Source: Blasia pusilla (lineage: Eukaryota; Marchantiophyta; Marchantiopsida; Blasiales). From it: DNA of 64,000 nucleotides. Numbering within the stretch: the stretch's first letter is position 1; every line of letters begins with the position of its first letter. A program made the translations under genes and the position numbers. The stretch is taken from positions 42,842,001 through 42,906,000 of the forward strand of contig CM114272.1 of NCBI GenBank assembly GCA_050084515.1, given 5' to 3'. Below, piece by piece: positions 49,004-60,532 of this stretch. The notes beneath the pieces are model-generated. The model saw nothing but the letters and a program-made list of their open reading frames with translations. It ran no database searches and was not told the DNA's origin.

Positions 49004-49391
49004 TGTGAGAAAACAGAAAGTGACGAAATCACTGAATTCTTTACAAAACTTAGAGATACAAAGTGGCCTAGTCTGTCCATGCGCTCACAGAAGAGCTTCG
49101 ATGGAACCTGAACTGGGAGATAACTCGACATACGAGAATGCGCTACCGCTGCGGCTCCCGACTATTTGACTACTCGGGAAAACTAGGGTTTTTACCTATT
49201 TTTCTTCGTTTCTATTAATAGAAAAATATAGGGTTAGATAAACCTAGTAACGCTGCTCCATAAACCACCTACGTCATATTTTCATGACTCTTTCGACGTC
49301 TAAGTCGGAACCATCAATCTAGGCTTCTCCTCATACAATGGGGCCGATCAGATTAATGGTGCTCACAAGAGTGAATGTTGAGAATCCAACA
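49004..49391 (-). repeat. 3' LTR of copia 2
   Basis: 388 bp, next to the polypurine tract on the minus strand. Confidence 0.95.
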
Positions 49392-49423
49392 CCCCCCCTC
49401 AATATCCACTCTCATGTGGACTA

Positions 49424-52400
49424 CTATCTTGGACCTATGCCAAGACCCTTCAGATGTCGGTGAAGCTGATCTCCGCTCAAAGCTTTCGTGAAGATGTCTG
49501 CACGGTTATCCTCTATTGGACAATAGACTAACTTCAAAACCTCTCTCTCGATCAATTCACAAACAAAGTGATACTGGATCTCTATGTGCTTCGTACGAGC
49601 ATGAAACACAGGATTATGTGCTATGGCAATGCAACTCTGATTGTCACACCACATTACAGTAGCACTTTCTCGTGCTTCTCCTATGTCTTCCAATATCCAT
49701 CTCAACCATACTACTTCACAAGAAGCATAACAAGCCGCCTTGTACTCTACCTTGGTAGAAGAAAGAGCCACTGTAGGTTGCTTCTTGCTGACCCATGATA
49801 CCACACCTGATCCTACCAAGAAGCAATAACCCGAAACTGATCCTCGAGAATCTGAATCTCTTGCCCAATCTGAGTCACAAAAATCTGTCATTTCCGTCCT
49901 TGCTCCATAGATGCCGTACTCGATAGTGCCTTTGATGTACTTCAACACACGCATCCCTGCCTTCCAATGGTTCTCACGAGGCTTAGTTGAGAACCTACTC
50001 AACACTCCCATAGCGAAGCTAATGTCTGGTCTAGTGTTACACAAAAATATCAAGCTGCCTACAAGCTTTCTGTACAACTTTTCATCTACCAATGGTGAAA
50101 CATCCTCCATCGAGAGTTTCAACTCTACCTCCATTGGCGAGACCACTGCCTTACACTCGGTCATCCCGAATGCCTTCAATATTTCTCTAGCATACTTCTG
50201 CTGAGAGAGAAAAATAGAATCTGACTGTTGCCAAATTTCCAGCCCTATCTAAGTAGTGCAGAAGATCTAAATCTGACATTTCAAACTCAGATTTCAACAC
50301 TCCCTTCATTTCCTCTATATTCTTACTGTGGTCTCCTGTGATGATCAAATCATCCACATACAGGACTATCAACGTATACATCCCATCTTCGCAAAACACA
50401 TACAAATTTGCTTCTGACGGACTCTTGATGAGACCCTTCTCTCGAAAGAATGTATCTATTCGTTGATACCATACTCTTGGGGCTTGCTTCAACCCATACA
50501 ATGCTCGATGAAGTAAACAAACTTTCTCTTCTGATCCGGGCGTCTCAAAACCTGGTGGTTGAGAAACATGTACCTCCTCCTTGAGACTCCCGTTCAGAAA
50601 GGCAGACTTCACATCGTATTGGTATACAGGCCAACGTCTTATTCCTGCAACCACTAGAACAATTCGAATGGTTGTCATCCTTGCAGTGGGAGCAAAAGTC
50701 TCATAGTAGTCAAAACCTTCAATTTGTGAGCATCCTTGTGCGACCAACCTCGCTTTGAATTTATCCAATGTACCGTTCGACTTGTACTTGGTCTTGTACA
50801 TCCACTTGGTGCGTATTATCTTCCTGTCCTTTGGCTTTTCAACCAAAGTCCAAGTTTCATTCCTCTCAATAACGTCCATCTCCATGTGCATGGCCTCTCT
50901 CCATTGAGGATGAGCAAGGGCCTCATCCAAGCATGATGGCTCTTCCACCTTCAAGACCTCTGTCATGAGGGCTATGTTGACGAGATGTGCGGAAGCTCTA
51001 TTCTGCTCCTCTAGTCTCTTGGATCTCCTTGGATGTGTAACAACTTCATCAGTTGCTGGTGGATCCTTACCATCCAAGAGCTGCTTTATCCACTTAGGTA
51101 TGACCGTAGTCGTAGTGGAAGAGCAGGTTGCTCTTTGTAATCATCACCAAATTCTTCTTCTTGATGATCTGGTGTAAACATTTGTGGTGTACTCTAGTGG
51201 GTTATCTCTTCGTTTGATGATAATGTGGACGGACCACTGATATCCGCCACTTGACGAGGCTATTCTGGAACACCACATCACGACTCATGAGCATCTTCTT
51301 TTCCTCAAGACACCAAAGGCGATAAGCTTTAGACTCATCATTGTATCCCATAAAGATGCACTTCCTGCTCTTGGACTCCAGCTTGGTCCTGGATGCTTCA
51401 AGAATATGTACAAAACACTCACTACCAAAAGTCCTGAAATGTTGGACTGATGGTATCTTACCTGAGTATAATTGATGAGGAGTCATGCCTTGCACTGACT
51501 TGGTAGCACTTCTATTTAGAATGTATACGGTAGTATTAATTAATGACTTCAGCCCAAAATCCTTTCATCAAACCTTTTGCTTTCATCATACATCTTGCCA
51601 TCTCCACCACTGTACAGTTTCGACGCTCAACAACTCCATTTTGTTGTGGTGTATGTGCCGTGGTTAACTGTCGCTTGATTCCATGCTCCCCCAAATATTT
51701 GTTGAATTGTGTTGATATGAATTCTCTTCCTCGATCGGTGCGAAGCTTTTGTACCTTCTCTCCTGTCTCATTCTCAACCAGCTTGTGCCATACTTTAAAT
51801 TTTCCAAAAGCACTTGCCTTATCACGAAGGAAACAAATCCACATCTTCCTACTATAATCGTCGACAACTAAAAAAAAAGTAGGAAGAACCATCTAATGCC
51901 ACTGTTCTCATTTTACCACAGAGGTCAGCATGTATCAACTCTAGAGGAGCCTTTGCCCTATTGCTAGACTCTTGTGGAAATGGTTGTCGGTGTTGCTTGC
52001 CCATCATACAAGCTTCACAAGTATCCGACACTCCAGAAATTGTTGGTAAATGAGCAACCATGCCAGATTTCTGCATCTGACTTAGTAAGGGAAAGCTTAG
52101 GTGACCAAATCTTTCATGCCACAACTTATAGCTACTAAGATCTGTACCTACACTTATCGTGAAAGCATACAACTCGTAGATATTTCCACGTCGTATACCT
52201 TCACCCACTACTTTCCCATTGGCATCCTCAATGACTGCTCCAATTTTCTTGAAACGAACTTCTAGGTCAAGATCACATAATACTGCCACTGAAATCAAAT
52301 TTTGCTTCAACTCTGGTACGTACACTACATCAGTTAACTTCTTTTCATCTCCTTTTTTTGAGACTAAAGAAATTGTGCCTTTCCCTTCTACAGGGCACTT

Positions 52401-53446
52401 TGCATTATTCCCAACAGTAACAACGATGGGCTCTTGTAGAGGTTCTAAGGAGCTATACCAATCCTTATGATTGGTCATATGCCTAGATGCTCCACTATCG
52501 AGCACCCATGCATCTTCACTCTTTGACTTAGTGGAATGTTCTGCCTGTGTGCAAAACTCTTCTATTGCTACCCAAGCATCTACTTCATGTTCTCCTAGTT
52601 CTGCAGAATTTCCAGACTCCTTCTTAGGTCTTAAACAACCGTTCTTCTCATCCTGACTCCTCTTTCTACAATCTTTGATAAGATGACCTAGCTTACCACA
52701 ATAAAAGCATTTGAAGGCTTTTCTTGGAAATTTCTTCTTGATATTAGGACTGTAATCCTGATTTCTACTCTCTGTACGTTGACAGTAAATGCTGCATCAC
52801 TTCCCTCTCTTGCTTTGAAGCGCATTTCCTCTTCTACCAACATTGCACTAAATTGTTCAAAAGTAAGCGGCGTGGGTCTTACTTGAGTATTCAATGTAGT
52901 GACCAAGCTGTCATACCTTGGAGGCAAAATCCTTATGCACCGAAGTGCCAAATCTTCGCTAGACTTTGAAATTCCTACGGACGCCATCTGATCTTGAAGA
53001 TTCGTGATCCTTGTCAAAAATTGCTCCGCGCTTTCTCCTTCTAAAAATTTCTCGGACGTAAGCTGATTCTCCAGATTCTGAATCTGAGTCTCATTCCTCG
53101 TTTCATACTGATTCTTCAAAATGTTCCACGCCTCAGCAACAGTGGTTGTATGTTGAATGAGATTCATGACAGAATCAATTACATTCGTGACAATCGCATA
53201 TAGAGCATCAGCGTTTTTGCGTCTCCATGCCAACAATACAACAGGATCAATATCCCCAGATGAAGATGAACATGCAGAACTCAAACTAGCTTGTGGATTT
53301 GAATCGACCCCTGTGGCCGTTTCCCAGATCTCAAATGATTCGAGGACAGTTCTCATTTTGAACTTCCACAATGTATAGTTAGACCCATCTAACTTCCCTT
53401 CACCCGGCAGAGGAGGGCGAGCACGAACTGACAAAGAAGTAGCCAT
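49424..53446 (-). pseudogene. Copia 2 gag-pol polyprotein
   Basis: It begins MATSLSVRARPPLPGEGK at 53446, with a gag of the UBN2 type (GSNYTLWKFKMRTVLE; FEQFSAMLVEEEMRFKA). A CCHC knuckle (CFYCGKLGHLIKDC) and protease (WMLDSGASRHMTNHKDW) follow. Integrase has LWHERFGHLSFPLL, TDRGREFISTQF and HTPQQNGVVERRN. RT has YQYDVKSAFLNGSLKEEVHV and LYVDDLIITG; RNase H has SGYCFLVGSGVVSWVSKKQP and FHARTKHIEIQYHFVCE. The full length (about 1,340 codons) is present, but five or six frameshifts divide it (near 52690, 51880, 51510, 51180 and 50190), so this copy is not autonomous. Confidence 0.9.
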
Positions 53447-53518
53447 CTCTCAAGATTTTGTGCAAACACACTAGATCGCCAGATACAAAATACTAGAAAA
53501 CCTATTGCTCTGATACCA

Positions 53519-53927
53519 TGTGAGAAAACAGAAAGTGATGAAATCACTAAATTCTTTACAAAACTTAGAGATACAAAGTGGCGTAGTCCGTCCGTGCGCT
53601 CACAGAAGAGCTTCGATGGAACCTAAACTGGGAGATAACTCGACATACGAGAATGCGCTACCGCTGCGGCTCCCGACTATTTGACTACTCGGGAAAACTA
53701 GGGTTTTTACCTATTTTTCTTCATTTCTATTAATAGAAAAATTTCCCCACACCCTGATGCAATATAGGGTTAGATAAACCTAGTAACGCTGCTCCGTAAA
53801 CCACCTACGTCATATTACCATGACTCCTTCGACGTCTAAGTCGGAACCATCAATCTAGGCTTCTCCTCATACAAGGGGGCCGATCAGATTAATGGTGCTC
53901 ACAGGAGTGGATGTTGAGAATCCTACA
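53519..53927 (-). repeat. 5' LTR of copia 2
   Basis: 409 bp. It differs from the other LTR by scattered substitutions and a 21-bp segment near 53740-53765. Confidence 0.95.
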
Positions 53928-55372
53928 ACCCAAGTTATAATTGTGCAAAATGCTTTATCTTGTAGGATGATCTATTTCATGAACTCACATGAACGATCAA
54001 TAGACCTAAGGAAATTTTTTGTAAATCAGCTTGAAGTTCAGTTATAGCTATCCTTGGAAAGAAGGTTCAAAGAGTGGATGACCACTTTCCAAGAGCCAAA
54101 GAGTTGGAGTGAATTATTGTGGCACTTCTAAGACATTGCATGGCGAAGGAATTACACGATTTTTGAACTTCCACTTTGTATGAAATGCAATTTTGGGAAG
54201 CAATCATGATGCAAGAGCAAGGAGGTAATTCACGAGTAGAGACTAGGGCTCAAGATCCAAGATCTAGAGGATCTAACCTAGAGGATGTCATTGAAGGAAA
54301 AATCGACAACAACATACGTCAAACTTAAGGGTATTTTTTAATTGCCGAAGGCAATTTTTTTGGAATCTCGTCAAACTTACACAAGGGAGGGAGAAATTAA
54401 AAATATGAAGTCGATGTAAGCAAGGCCCTCCAAAAATAGAGAAAAAAGTTCAGACTTTGGTCAAAAGTTTGCATTTAGGATCATTTCTGAGGACTTTCTG
54501 AGGATTCACTTGAATTATTTTTCATTTCTCCTTCGTCTCCGACCAAAATATTTTTCCAATATTGGATTGGAGCATAAATTTGGGGTCTTGGTCTTGATAA
54601 TGTAATCTTCCATATGGACGGTTTGGATTTTCTAATATTGACTCCAAGATGTAATTATAAATCCAAGATCATATTTGTTGTCTTCCATTTTTAATTCAAT
54701 CTGTAGGTAAGCATTTGGAGAATCTATTCTTTAATGTCATGGGGATATCATTTTACAAAGTTTCATGATTTTTGAGCTTGTGATTAAAAAGCAAGGCAAA
54801 GAAAGGAAGGAGATAGAGGAAGAAGAAGGCTTGAAGTGGGGATTCACTTAGCTTCTTTTCATTATTCTCCTCTTTTAGGAACAAGATTTGTTTCCACCAT
54901 TAGATTGGAAAGTGACTTGGTAGGCTTGGTCCTAGTAATATAATCTCACACTTTGATGATTACGATTTGCTATTTTTAACTCCAAAATATAACTAAAAGA
55001 TCCAAGATCACATTTGTGGTCTTCCATTTTTTAATTCAATGTTGGGATGGGCACTTGGAGAGTGCCCACCCGTAAGAAACCGTAATTTTTGTAATAGATG
55101 TTAGATACTTATGTTTCACATGGTTTTTTGGATTAGTAAAAAAAAATTGTAATTAAAAAAAGGAGGGTCAAATAGGGAAAAAAGTAGCCAAAAATTTATT
55201 GAGGGGTATTTTTTATAGGAATATTTTAATTAAGTCGACTGAAAATAGGAAGGGTCAAAATATGTACTAAGGGTCTAAATTTTTTTGCATCCAAAATGCT
55301 CTTCCCAAGTTTTGAAGCAAAGTTGCTCAAGTTTTAAGAAAAAACCATGTGACTAAAGCTTTAAAATATATT
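53928..55372. repeat. Spacer with a duplicated non-coding block
   Basis: No gene. Two blocks of about 240 bp, near 54480-54720 and 54830-55080, resemble each other (roughly 70% by eye), sharing GATCCAAGATCA, TTGTNGTCTTCCATTTTT and GCATTTGGAGA-like phrases. The origin is unknown. Confidence 0.5.
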
Positions 55373-55640
55373 ATAAATCTTGAAGATACAAAATAGCCTA
55401 GTCTGATTGTGGTCTCATAGTAGAGCTTCAATAGAATCTAAACATGGAGATAACTCAACACTCATGCTACCACTACGACCCCTTGATTATTTAACTATTG
55501 AGGAAGTGAGGATTTTTGACCTATTTTCTTTGTTTCTATTGATGGAATTTTTTTTTAGGGTTAGATCATCCAAGTAATGGAACTTTAAAAACCACCAAGG
55601 TCATGTTACTATGACTCATTGTAATATCCTAGAAACTTCT
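55373..55640 (-). repeat. Decayed solo LTR of the copia 2 family
   Basis: Follows the copia 2 LTR from GATACAAA to CATGTTACTATGACTC with many substitutions, mostly C-to-T and G-to-A, and small gaps. Neither end nor a target duplication can be fixed. Confidence 0.75.
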
Positions 55641-55676
55641 GAACTCAGTGTTTTAATTATTTAATATATAATTAGC

Positions 55677-55970
55677 AAGGTTGCACAGAAATAGACATGA
55701 CCACGGATATGGAAAACCCGTCGCGAGCATGGGATTTTTTTGGCGCCCTGATCAACCACCGGTTCCCGCGGTCGACTTGGGCGCCAAAAAAATCTGGGCG
55801 CCCGGGTGCATACACCAATGAAGGGTGTGGGCTACTTACGGGCTAGGGCGCAATCTCCCATGTGGGCCCACGCCCGCGTGCGGGCTCGTTGCGGGCTAGG
55901 GTGCAGGCCATGCCGGCGTGGTGCGGGCCAAGGGAATTATGGGCGGGCCCTATGATTTTAGTGGGGTATT
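55677..55970 (+). mobile_element. GC-rich hAT-like repeat, second old copy
   Basis: Begins CAAGGTTGCACAG, as the MITEs do. It has a GC-rich interior with GCGGGCTAGGGCG, as at 2150-2570, and a 15-bp perfect hairpin (55734-55793). The right end and target duplication are not recognised. Confidence 0.4.
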
Positions 55971-56789
55971 AAATCTAGGGGTGGGATGATTGACGGCTTG
56001 AGAGGTTGGAGTAGGGTTGTTGTAGTATAGAATAGGTTAGTTAGAAATGAGAGTAATTGAAGAATTTGTGATAGTAATGGTGGAGAAAGGAAGGAAAATA
56101 TTAAAATAAATTTTAATAGGATGGTTGTATTGCAAAATAGGTATGTTGGAAATTTAGAGTAGGTCAAGAAGAAATCTAATAGGAGAATAAAATGAGGTTT
56201 GTTAAATGAAAATTAGTGGAGATGGTTTAGTAATGAATTGTAAGTGGGGGTAGATGATGTGAGGAGTTAGAAGGGTTCATTCTCTTCCTTCTATCCTCCT
56301 CTATATAAACTTGCTCATTTTTTATATATCCTCAGAATCTCATTCCTCCCTTCATCTCTCGCAGAAGTTTGTTTTTCCTCCATAGATAGTTGAACTTGAT
56401 AAATGAGGATATGTTTTGCCACTGGATAACCCTGATAAGTTAAGGTATCTCGATTATCTAGATTAGCATATTGACCTTTCTTATTCATAGTGAGTGTTCC
56501 AAGTTTTGTTATCAGAGCATTCACGGATAATATTTGGTGTAATTTGCATATACTTTAGTTGTCGATATATCCTACTATTGACATAGTAAATTATTACGAA
56601 CTATCCAAATATTGTTGGGTGGGGTTAGTGTTTTCCTGTAGTCGTGACCAAAGCCAAAGAACTCCAACAGATTATGAAGGAACATTGGGAAGAAGTATAG
56701 ATGGAAGGTGGAACATCAAACAGATGGGAGTGCCAATATTGTTCCTATTTTATGAAAACCTATCATAGCACACGGATGGTGGAGTATTT
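55971..56789. other. AT-rich spacer
   Basis: No gene recognised. Confidence 0.4.
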
Positions 56790-57309
56790 TTCTTGACAAG
56801 AGTGGAACATGCACCTTCAAGACCGTGTGAGCCAAATAAGAGCTCAAGATGGGAAAGTTGGACAAGATGAAAAATGAAAAAACCCTATTTTCATTCAAGG
56901 TTTGATGGTTTGGGTCCAAAAAGGAGTTATTAATTTTTGACGTTTTGCTTAAAATTTGGCAAGAGTGCTACATGCACCTTGGAGACTATATGGACCCAAA
57001 TAAAGCTCAAGATGTGAAATTTGAACAAGATGAAAAATGAAAAAATCTTATTTCTATCGAAGGTCTCATGGTTCGAGTCCAAAAAAGAGTTATTAATGTG
57101 TGAGGTTTTGATCACAACTCCATTTTTCTTGAAACTTGGCAAGAGTAGAAAATGCACCTTGGAGACTATGTGGGCCAAATTTCAGCTCAAGATTGGGAAG
57201 TTGGACAACATGAAAAATGGAAAAACCTTATTTCTATGGAAGGTCTGATGGTTCGCGTCCAAAGAGAAGTTATTGATTTTTGAGGTTTTGCTCACAACTC
57301 CATTTTGAT

Positions 57310-57621
57310 CATGGTAACACAAAAACAGAAAAGTTCTTCCTTAGGATAGACATGGATGGCCAAGTCCGGACATATCCATGGATATAGGTTCCAAGAGATG
57401 GGACCCACACTTATAATCCATGATGGAAGGAAAGGCAAGGATGAATGGAGAAACAAGGGAGGAGGGAGTGGAGATGTAGGGAGGAAGAAACTTGGGAGTA
57501 TGAAACACAAAGGCAAGTAAGGGGAAGGAGAAAGAAAGGAAAGGTGTGGCCCATATGGACAAGTCTTTCCATAGGACGGACATAAGTCCACGGACACGGA
57601 CTTTGTCTACATGCAACCTTG
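57310..57621 (-). mobile_element. hAT-type MITE, copy 2
   Basis: 312 bp flanked by a perfect 8-bp duplication ATTTTGAT (57302-57309, 57622-57629). Read on the minus strand it begins CAAGGTTGCATG and ends TGTTACCATG, matching copy 1. It sits within one unit of the 180-bp array, so the empty site is known. Confidence 0.85.
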
Positions 57622-58967
57622 ATTTTGATGGACACTTTACAAGAGTGGAACATGCATCTTGAGGATCATGTGGGCCAAATTTCAGCTCAAGATGGGAAAT
57701 TTTGACAAGATAAAAAATGGAAAGACCTTTTCATTCAAGGTTTAATGGTTGGGGTCCACAAACGAGTTATTAATTTGTGAGGTTTTGCTCAGAACTCCAT
57801 TTTGCTTGAAACTTTTGAAGAGTGGAACATGCAACTTGGGAATTGTGTGGGCCAAATTTAAGTTCAAGATGGGAAAGTTAGACGAGATCAGAAATGAAAA
57901 GACCTTCTTTTCATTCAAGGTTAAATGGTTGGGGTACAAAAAGTAGTTATTCTTTTTTGAGGTTTTGCTTACAACTCCATTTTGCTTGAAATTTGCCCAA
58001 AGTGGAACATGCACCTTGGAGACTGTTTGGGCCCAATTGGAGCTCAAAATGGGAAAGCTAGACAAGATGAAAAATGAGAAAACCTTATTTCTGTGGAAGG
58101 TCCGATGGTTCGGGTCCAAAAAGAAGTTATTAATTTGTGAGGTTTTGCTCACAACTCCGTTTTGCTTGAAACTTGGCAAGAGTGGAACATGCACCCTGGA
58201 GACTATGTGGGCCAAAATTCAACTCTAGATGGGAAATTTTGATGAGATCAAAAATGAAAAATGAAAAAACCCTATTTCTATCGAAGGTATGATGGTTCGT
58301 GTCCAAAAAGGAGTTATTGAGTTGTGAGGTTTTTGCTCACAACTCAATTTTTCTTGAAGCTTGGCAAGAGTGGAACATGCACTTTGGAGATTGTGTGGGC
58401 CAAATTTTGGCTCAAGATGGGAAAGTTGGACAAGATGAAAAATGAAAAGACCTTCTTTTCATTCAAGATTTAATTAATGATTCGGGTCTAAAAAGGAATT
58501 CTTGATTTGTGAGTTTTTGCTCACAACTCCATTTTTCTTGAAACTTGGCAAGAGTGGACCATGCACCTTGGGGACTATGTGGGCCAAATGGAAGTTCAAG
58601 AAGGGAAAGTTGGACAGGATGAAAAATGAAAAAACCTTATTTCTATTGAAGGTCTAATGGTTCGAGTCCAGAAAGAAGTTATTAATTTGTAAGGTTTTGC
58701 TCACAACTCTATTTTTCTTGAAATTTGGCAAGAGTGGAACATGCATCTCGGAGAACGTGTTGGCAAAATATGAGTTGAAGATGGGAAAGTTGGACAAGAC
58801 GGAAAATGAAAAAAAAACCCTATTTTCATTCAAGGTTTGAGTGTTTGAGTCGAAAAAGGACTTACCAATTTTTGAGGTTTTGCTCCCAACTCCATTTTTC
58901 TTGAAACTTGGCAAGAGTGCTATATGCACCTTGGAGACCCTATGGGCCAAATTTTAGCTCAAGATGG

Positions 58968-59062
58968 TATTGGATTCTCAACATCCACTTCTCTGAGCAC
59001 CACTTTGTATCTATAAGTTTTGTAAAGATTTCAGTGATTTCGTCACTTTCTGTTTTCTCACA
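58968..59062 (-). mobile_element. 95-bp internally deleted copia LTR
   Basis: On the minus strand it starts TGTGAGAAAACAGAAAG, follows the copia 2 LTR to GATACAAAGTGG, then jumps to its last part (TGCTC, GTGGATGTTGAGAATCC). The perfect 5-bp duplication GATGG (58963-58967, 59063-59067) flanks it inside a satellite unit. The junction shares TGG with both LTR positions. Confidence 0.85.
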
Positions 59063-59380
59063 GATGGGAAAGTTGGACAAGATGAAAAATGAAAAGACCT
59101 TCTTGGTTTAATTAATGGTTCGGTTCTAAAAAGGAATTATTAAATTTTGAGTTTTTGCTCACAACTCCATTTTGCTTGAAACTTGGTAATAGTGGAACAT
59201 GCAAGTTGGGAATCATATGGGCCAAAGTTGAGCTCAAGATGGAAACGTTGGACTAGAGGAAAAATTAAATACCTTTTCTTTCATTCAAGGTTTACTGTTT
59301 CGAGTCCATAAGGTCATTTTTTAAGTTGTGGTCAGAACTTCATTTGGGATGAGATTTTGCAAGAGTGATAGATGTAACTT

Positions 59381-60180
59381 GGGTACCATCTGCACTATTC
59401 TATAAAATCTTAGAAGAGTTATTGCGTTTCACTCTTGTAAGTGATTACACTTTTGAAATCAAATGTAAATGATATCATAGCCCCGTAAGTAAATTCACTC
59501 TTCCATAAAATTCGAACCAAATCTATTCCTTCTCCATTAAAGTTCAATTTTCCTTTCCATTACATATGAATCAAGGCACAAATATTTTATTTATCTAATA
59601 TTTTCAAATTTTTACAAATTTAGTAATATTTATATTCACCTATTATATTATTAAATTAAATATGAATTAATAAGTAAATTTTGTTTTCTATTCCACCCAA
59701 ATCCCTTTCGAATTCTTCCCATGCAGTATTGGTCACTAAACATAATTCATACGTTATTTTCCTTAACAATTTAATTCAAACATATATTTTCCTTCATTAA
59801 TTTTGGAAGAAAATCATCCCTTTTTCAATCCCCATCTTTCAGTAAATAAAAGAAAATCACTTATTTTGATGAGTTAGTAATTTTCTAGGAGTTAGTAATA
59901 AATAAAATATTGAAATTTATATCAAACAAACCTTTCGATTATCGTACCTTCCACCTCATCCAAGGACTTATAACTCAAGAGAAAACTTTCATCCATTTTA
60001 TGGACTCATTTCGTGGACAACATTTGTGACTAGCTTACATTCACGAGTCTCCTGAGTGGAATATTTTAAATTTTTTTGAAAATGTTTTTACAACATATGA
60101 GGACTACCCATAAAACATCTGGATTGAGAGGAAACCTAATACTTATCTACATTACAAAGATATAGATATGAACTCATTCT
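59381..60180. other. AT-rich spacer
   Basis: No gene. The part near 59800-59870 (AATCCCCATCTTTCA, TCACTTATTTTGATGA) resembles 40195-40260, so an unnamed dispersed repeat is likely. Confidence 0.4.
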
Positions 60181-60532
60181 ATCTAATGTGATTCATCATC
60201 AGATGCTCAGCTATGGTTAGCCACCTAGCCCAATCTCGCTGGTCCGCACTCACGTAATTCCTCAAATACTCATCAAGTTTACTTTTTGCATTTTTCCATC
60301 TATTTGAGGATGGAAGGCAGTATTGAAGCTCAATTTCTTCCTGAACCTTTTGAATAGGTGTTTCTAAAAGACATTGGTAGACTCCAGATCTCCATCGGAC
60401 ATAATACTTCTAGGCAACCCATGAGCCCGCCACTAGCCATCCAAGAATAGTCCGGAAGTCTTATAGGCCATCATGGAATCTATCGTCGGCGTAAACCTCG
60501 ATCCCCAACTTGCTGAATCGATCAACTATCTC
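60181..60532 (-). pseudogene. Gypsy integrase fragment (second gypsy lineage)
   Basis: The minus strand encodes, in shifting frames, VDRFSKLGIEVYAD, a FHPQ-DG-like stretch, and EYLRNYVSADQRDWARWL, which follow the integrase core of chromovirus-type gypsy elements. The wording differs from the methyltransferase element. It is cut at 60533 by copy B of the unnamed transposon. Confidence 0.7.

Larger units (their letters stand above)
49004..53927 (-). mobile_element. Ty1/copia element 2, structurally complete
   Basis: LTRs at 49004-49391 and 53519-53927 start TGTGAGAAAAC and end in CA. The right one has 21 extra bp. ACCCA flanks both sides (48999-49003, 53928-53932) as a 5-bp target duplication. 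On the minus strand the primer site TGGTATCAGAGC (initiator Met tRNA) follows the LTR directly (about 53507-53518), and a G-rich polypurine tract abuts the other LTR (about 49392-49405). Confidence 0.95.
56790..59380 (+). repeat. Tandem array of about 180-bp units
   Basis: Units carry the phrases GTGGAACATGCACCTTGGAG, GGGCCAAATT, GCTCAAGATGGGAAAGTTGG, GATGAAAAATGAAAA, and GAGGTTTTGCTCACAACTCC. The ATGCAC-type marker recurs near 57646, 57826, 58005, 58187, 58375, 58556, 58737 and 58918, a period close to 181 bp. Earlier units lie near 56807, 56967 and 57140 and a last one near 59193. Units differ by perhaps 15-25%. Two insertions interrupt the array (57310-57621, 58968-59062). The ORFs along it are repeats of each other, not genes. 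Confidence 0.9.

Noticed and set aside
57292-57653. Phe/Leu/Pro-rich ORFs on the minus strand (and 47549-47935 on the plus strand)
   Set aside because: Both lie inside the hAT-type MITE copies and come from its pyrimidine-rich strand.
57742-58215. 157-codon ORF on the minus strand
   Set aside because: It repeats itself every 60 residues because it spans the 180-bp tandem units.
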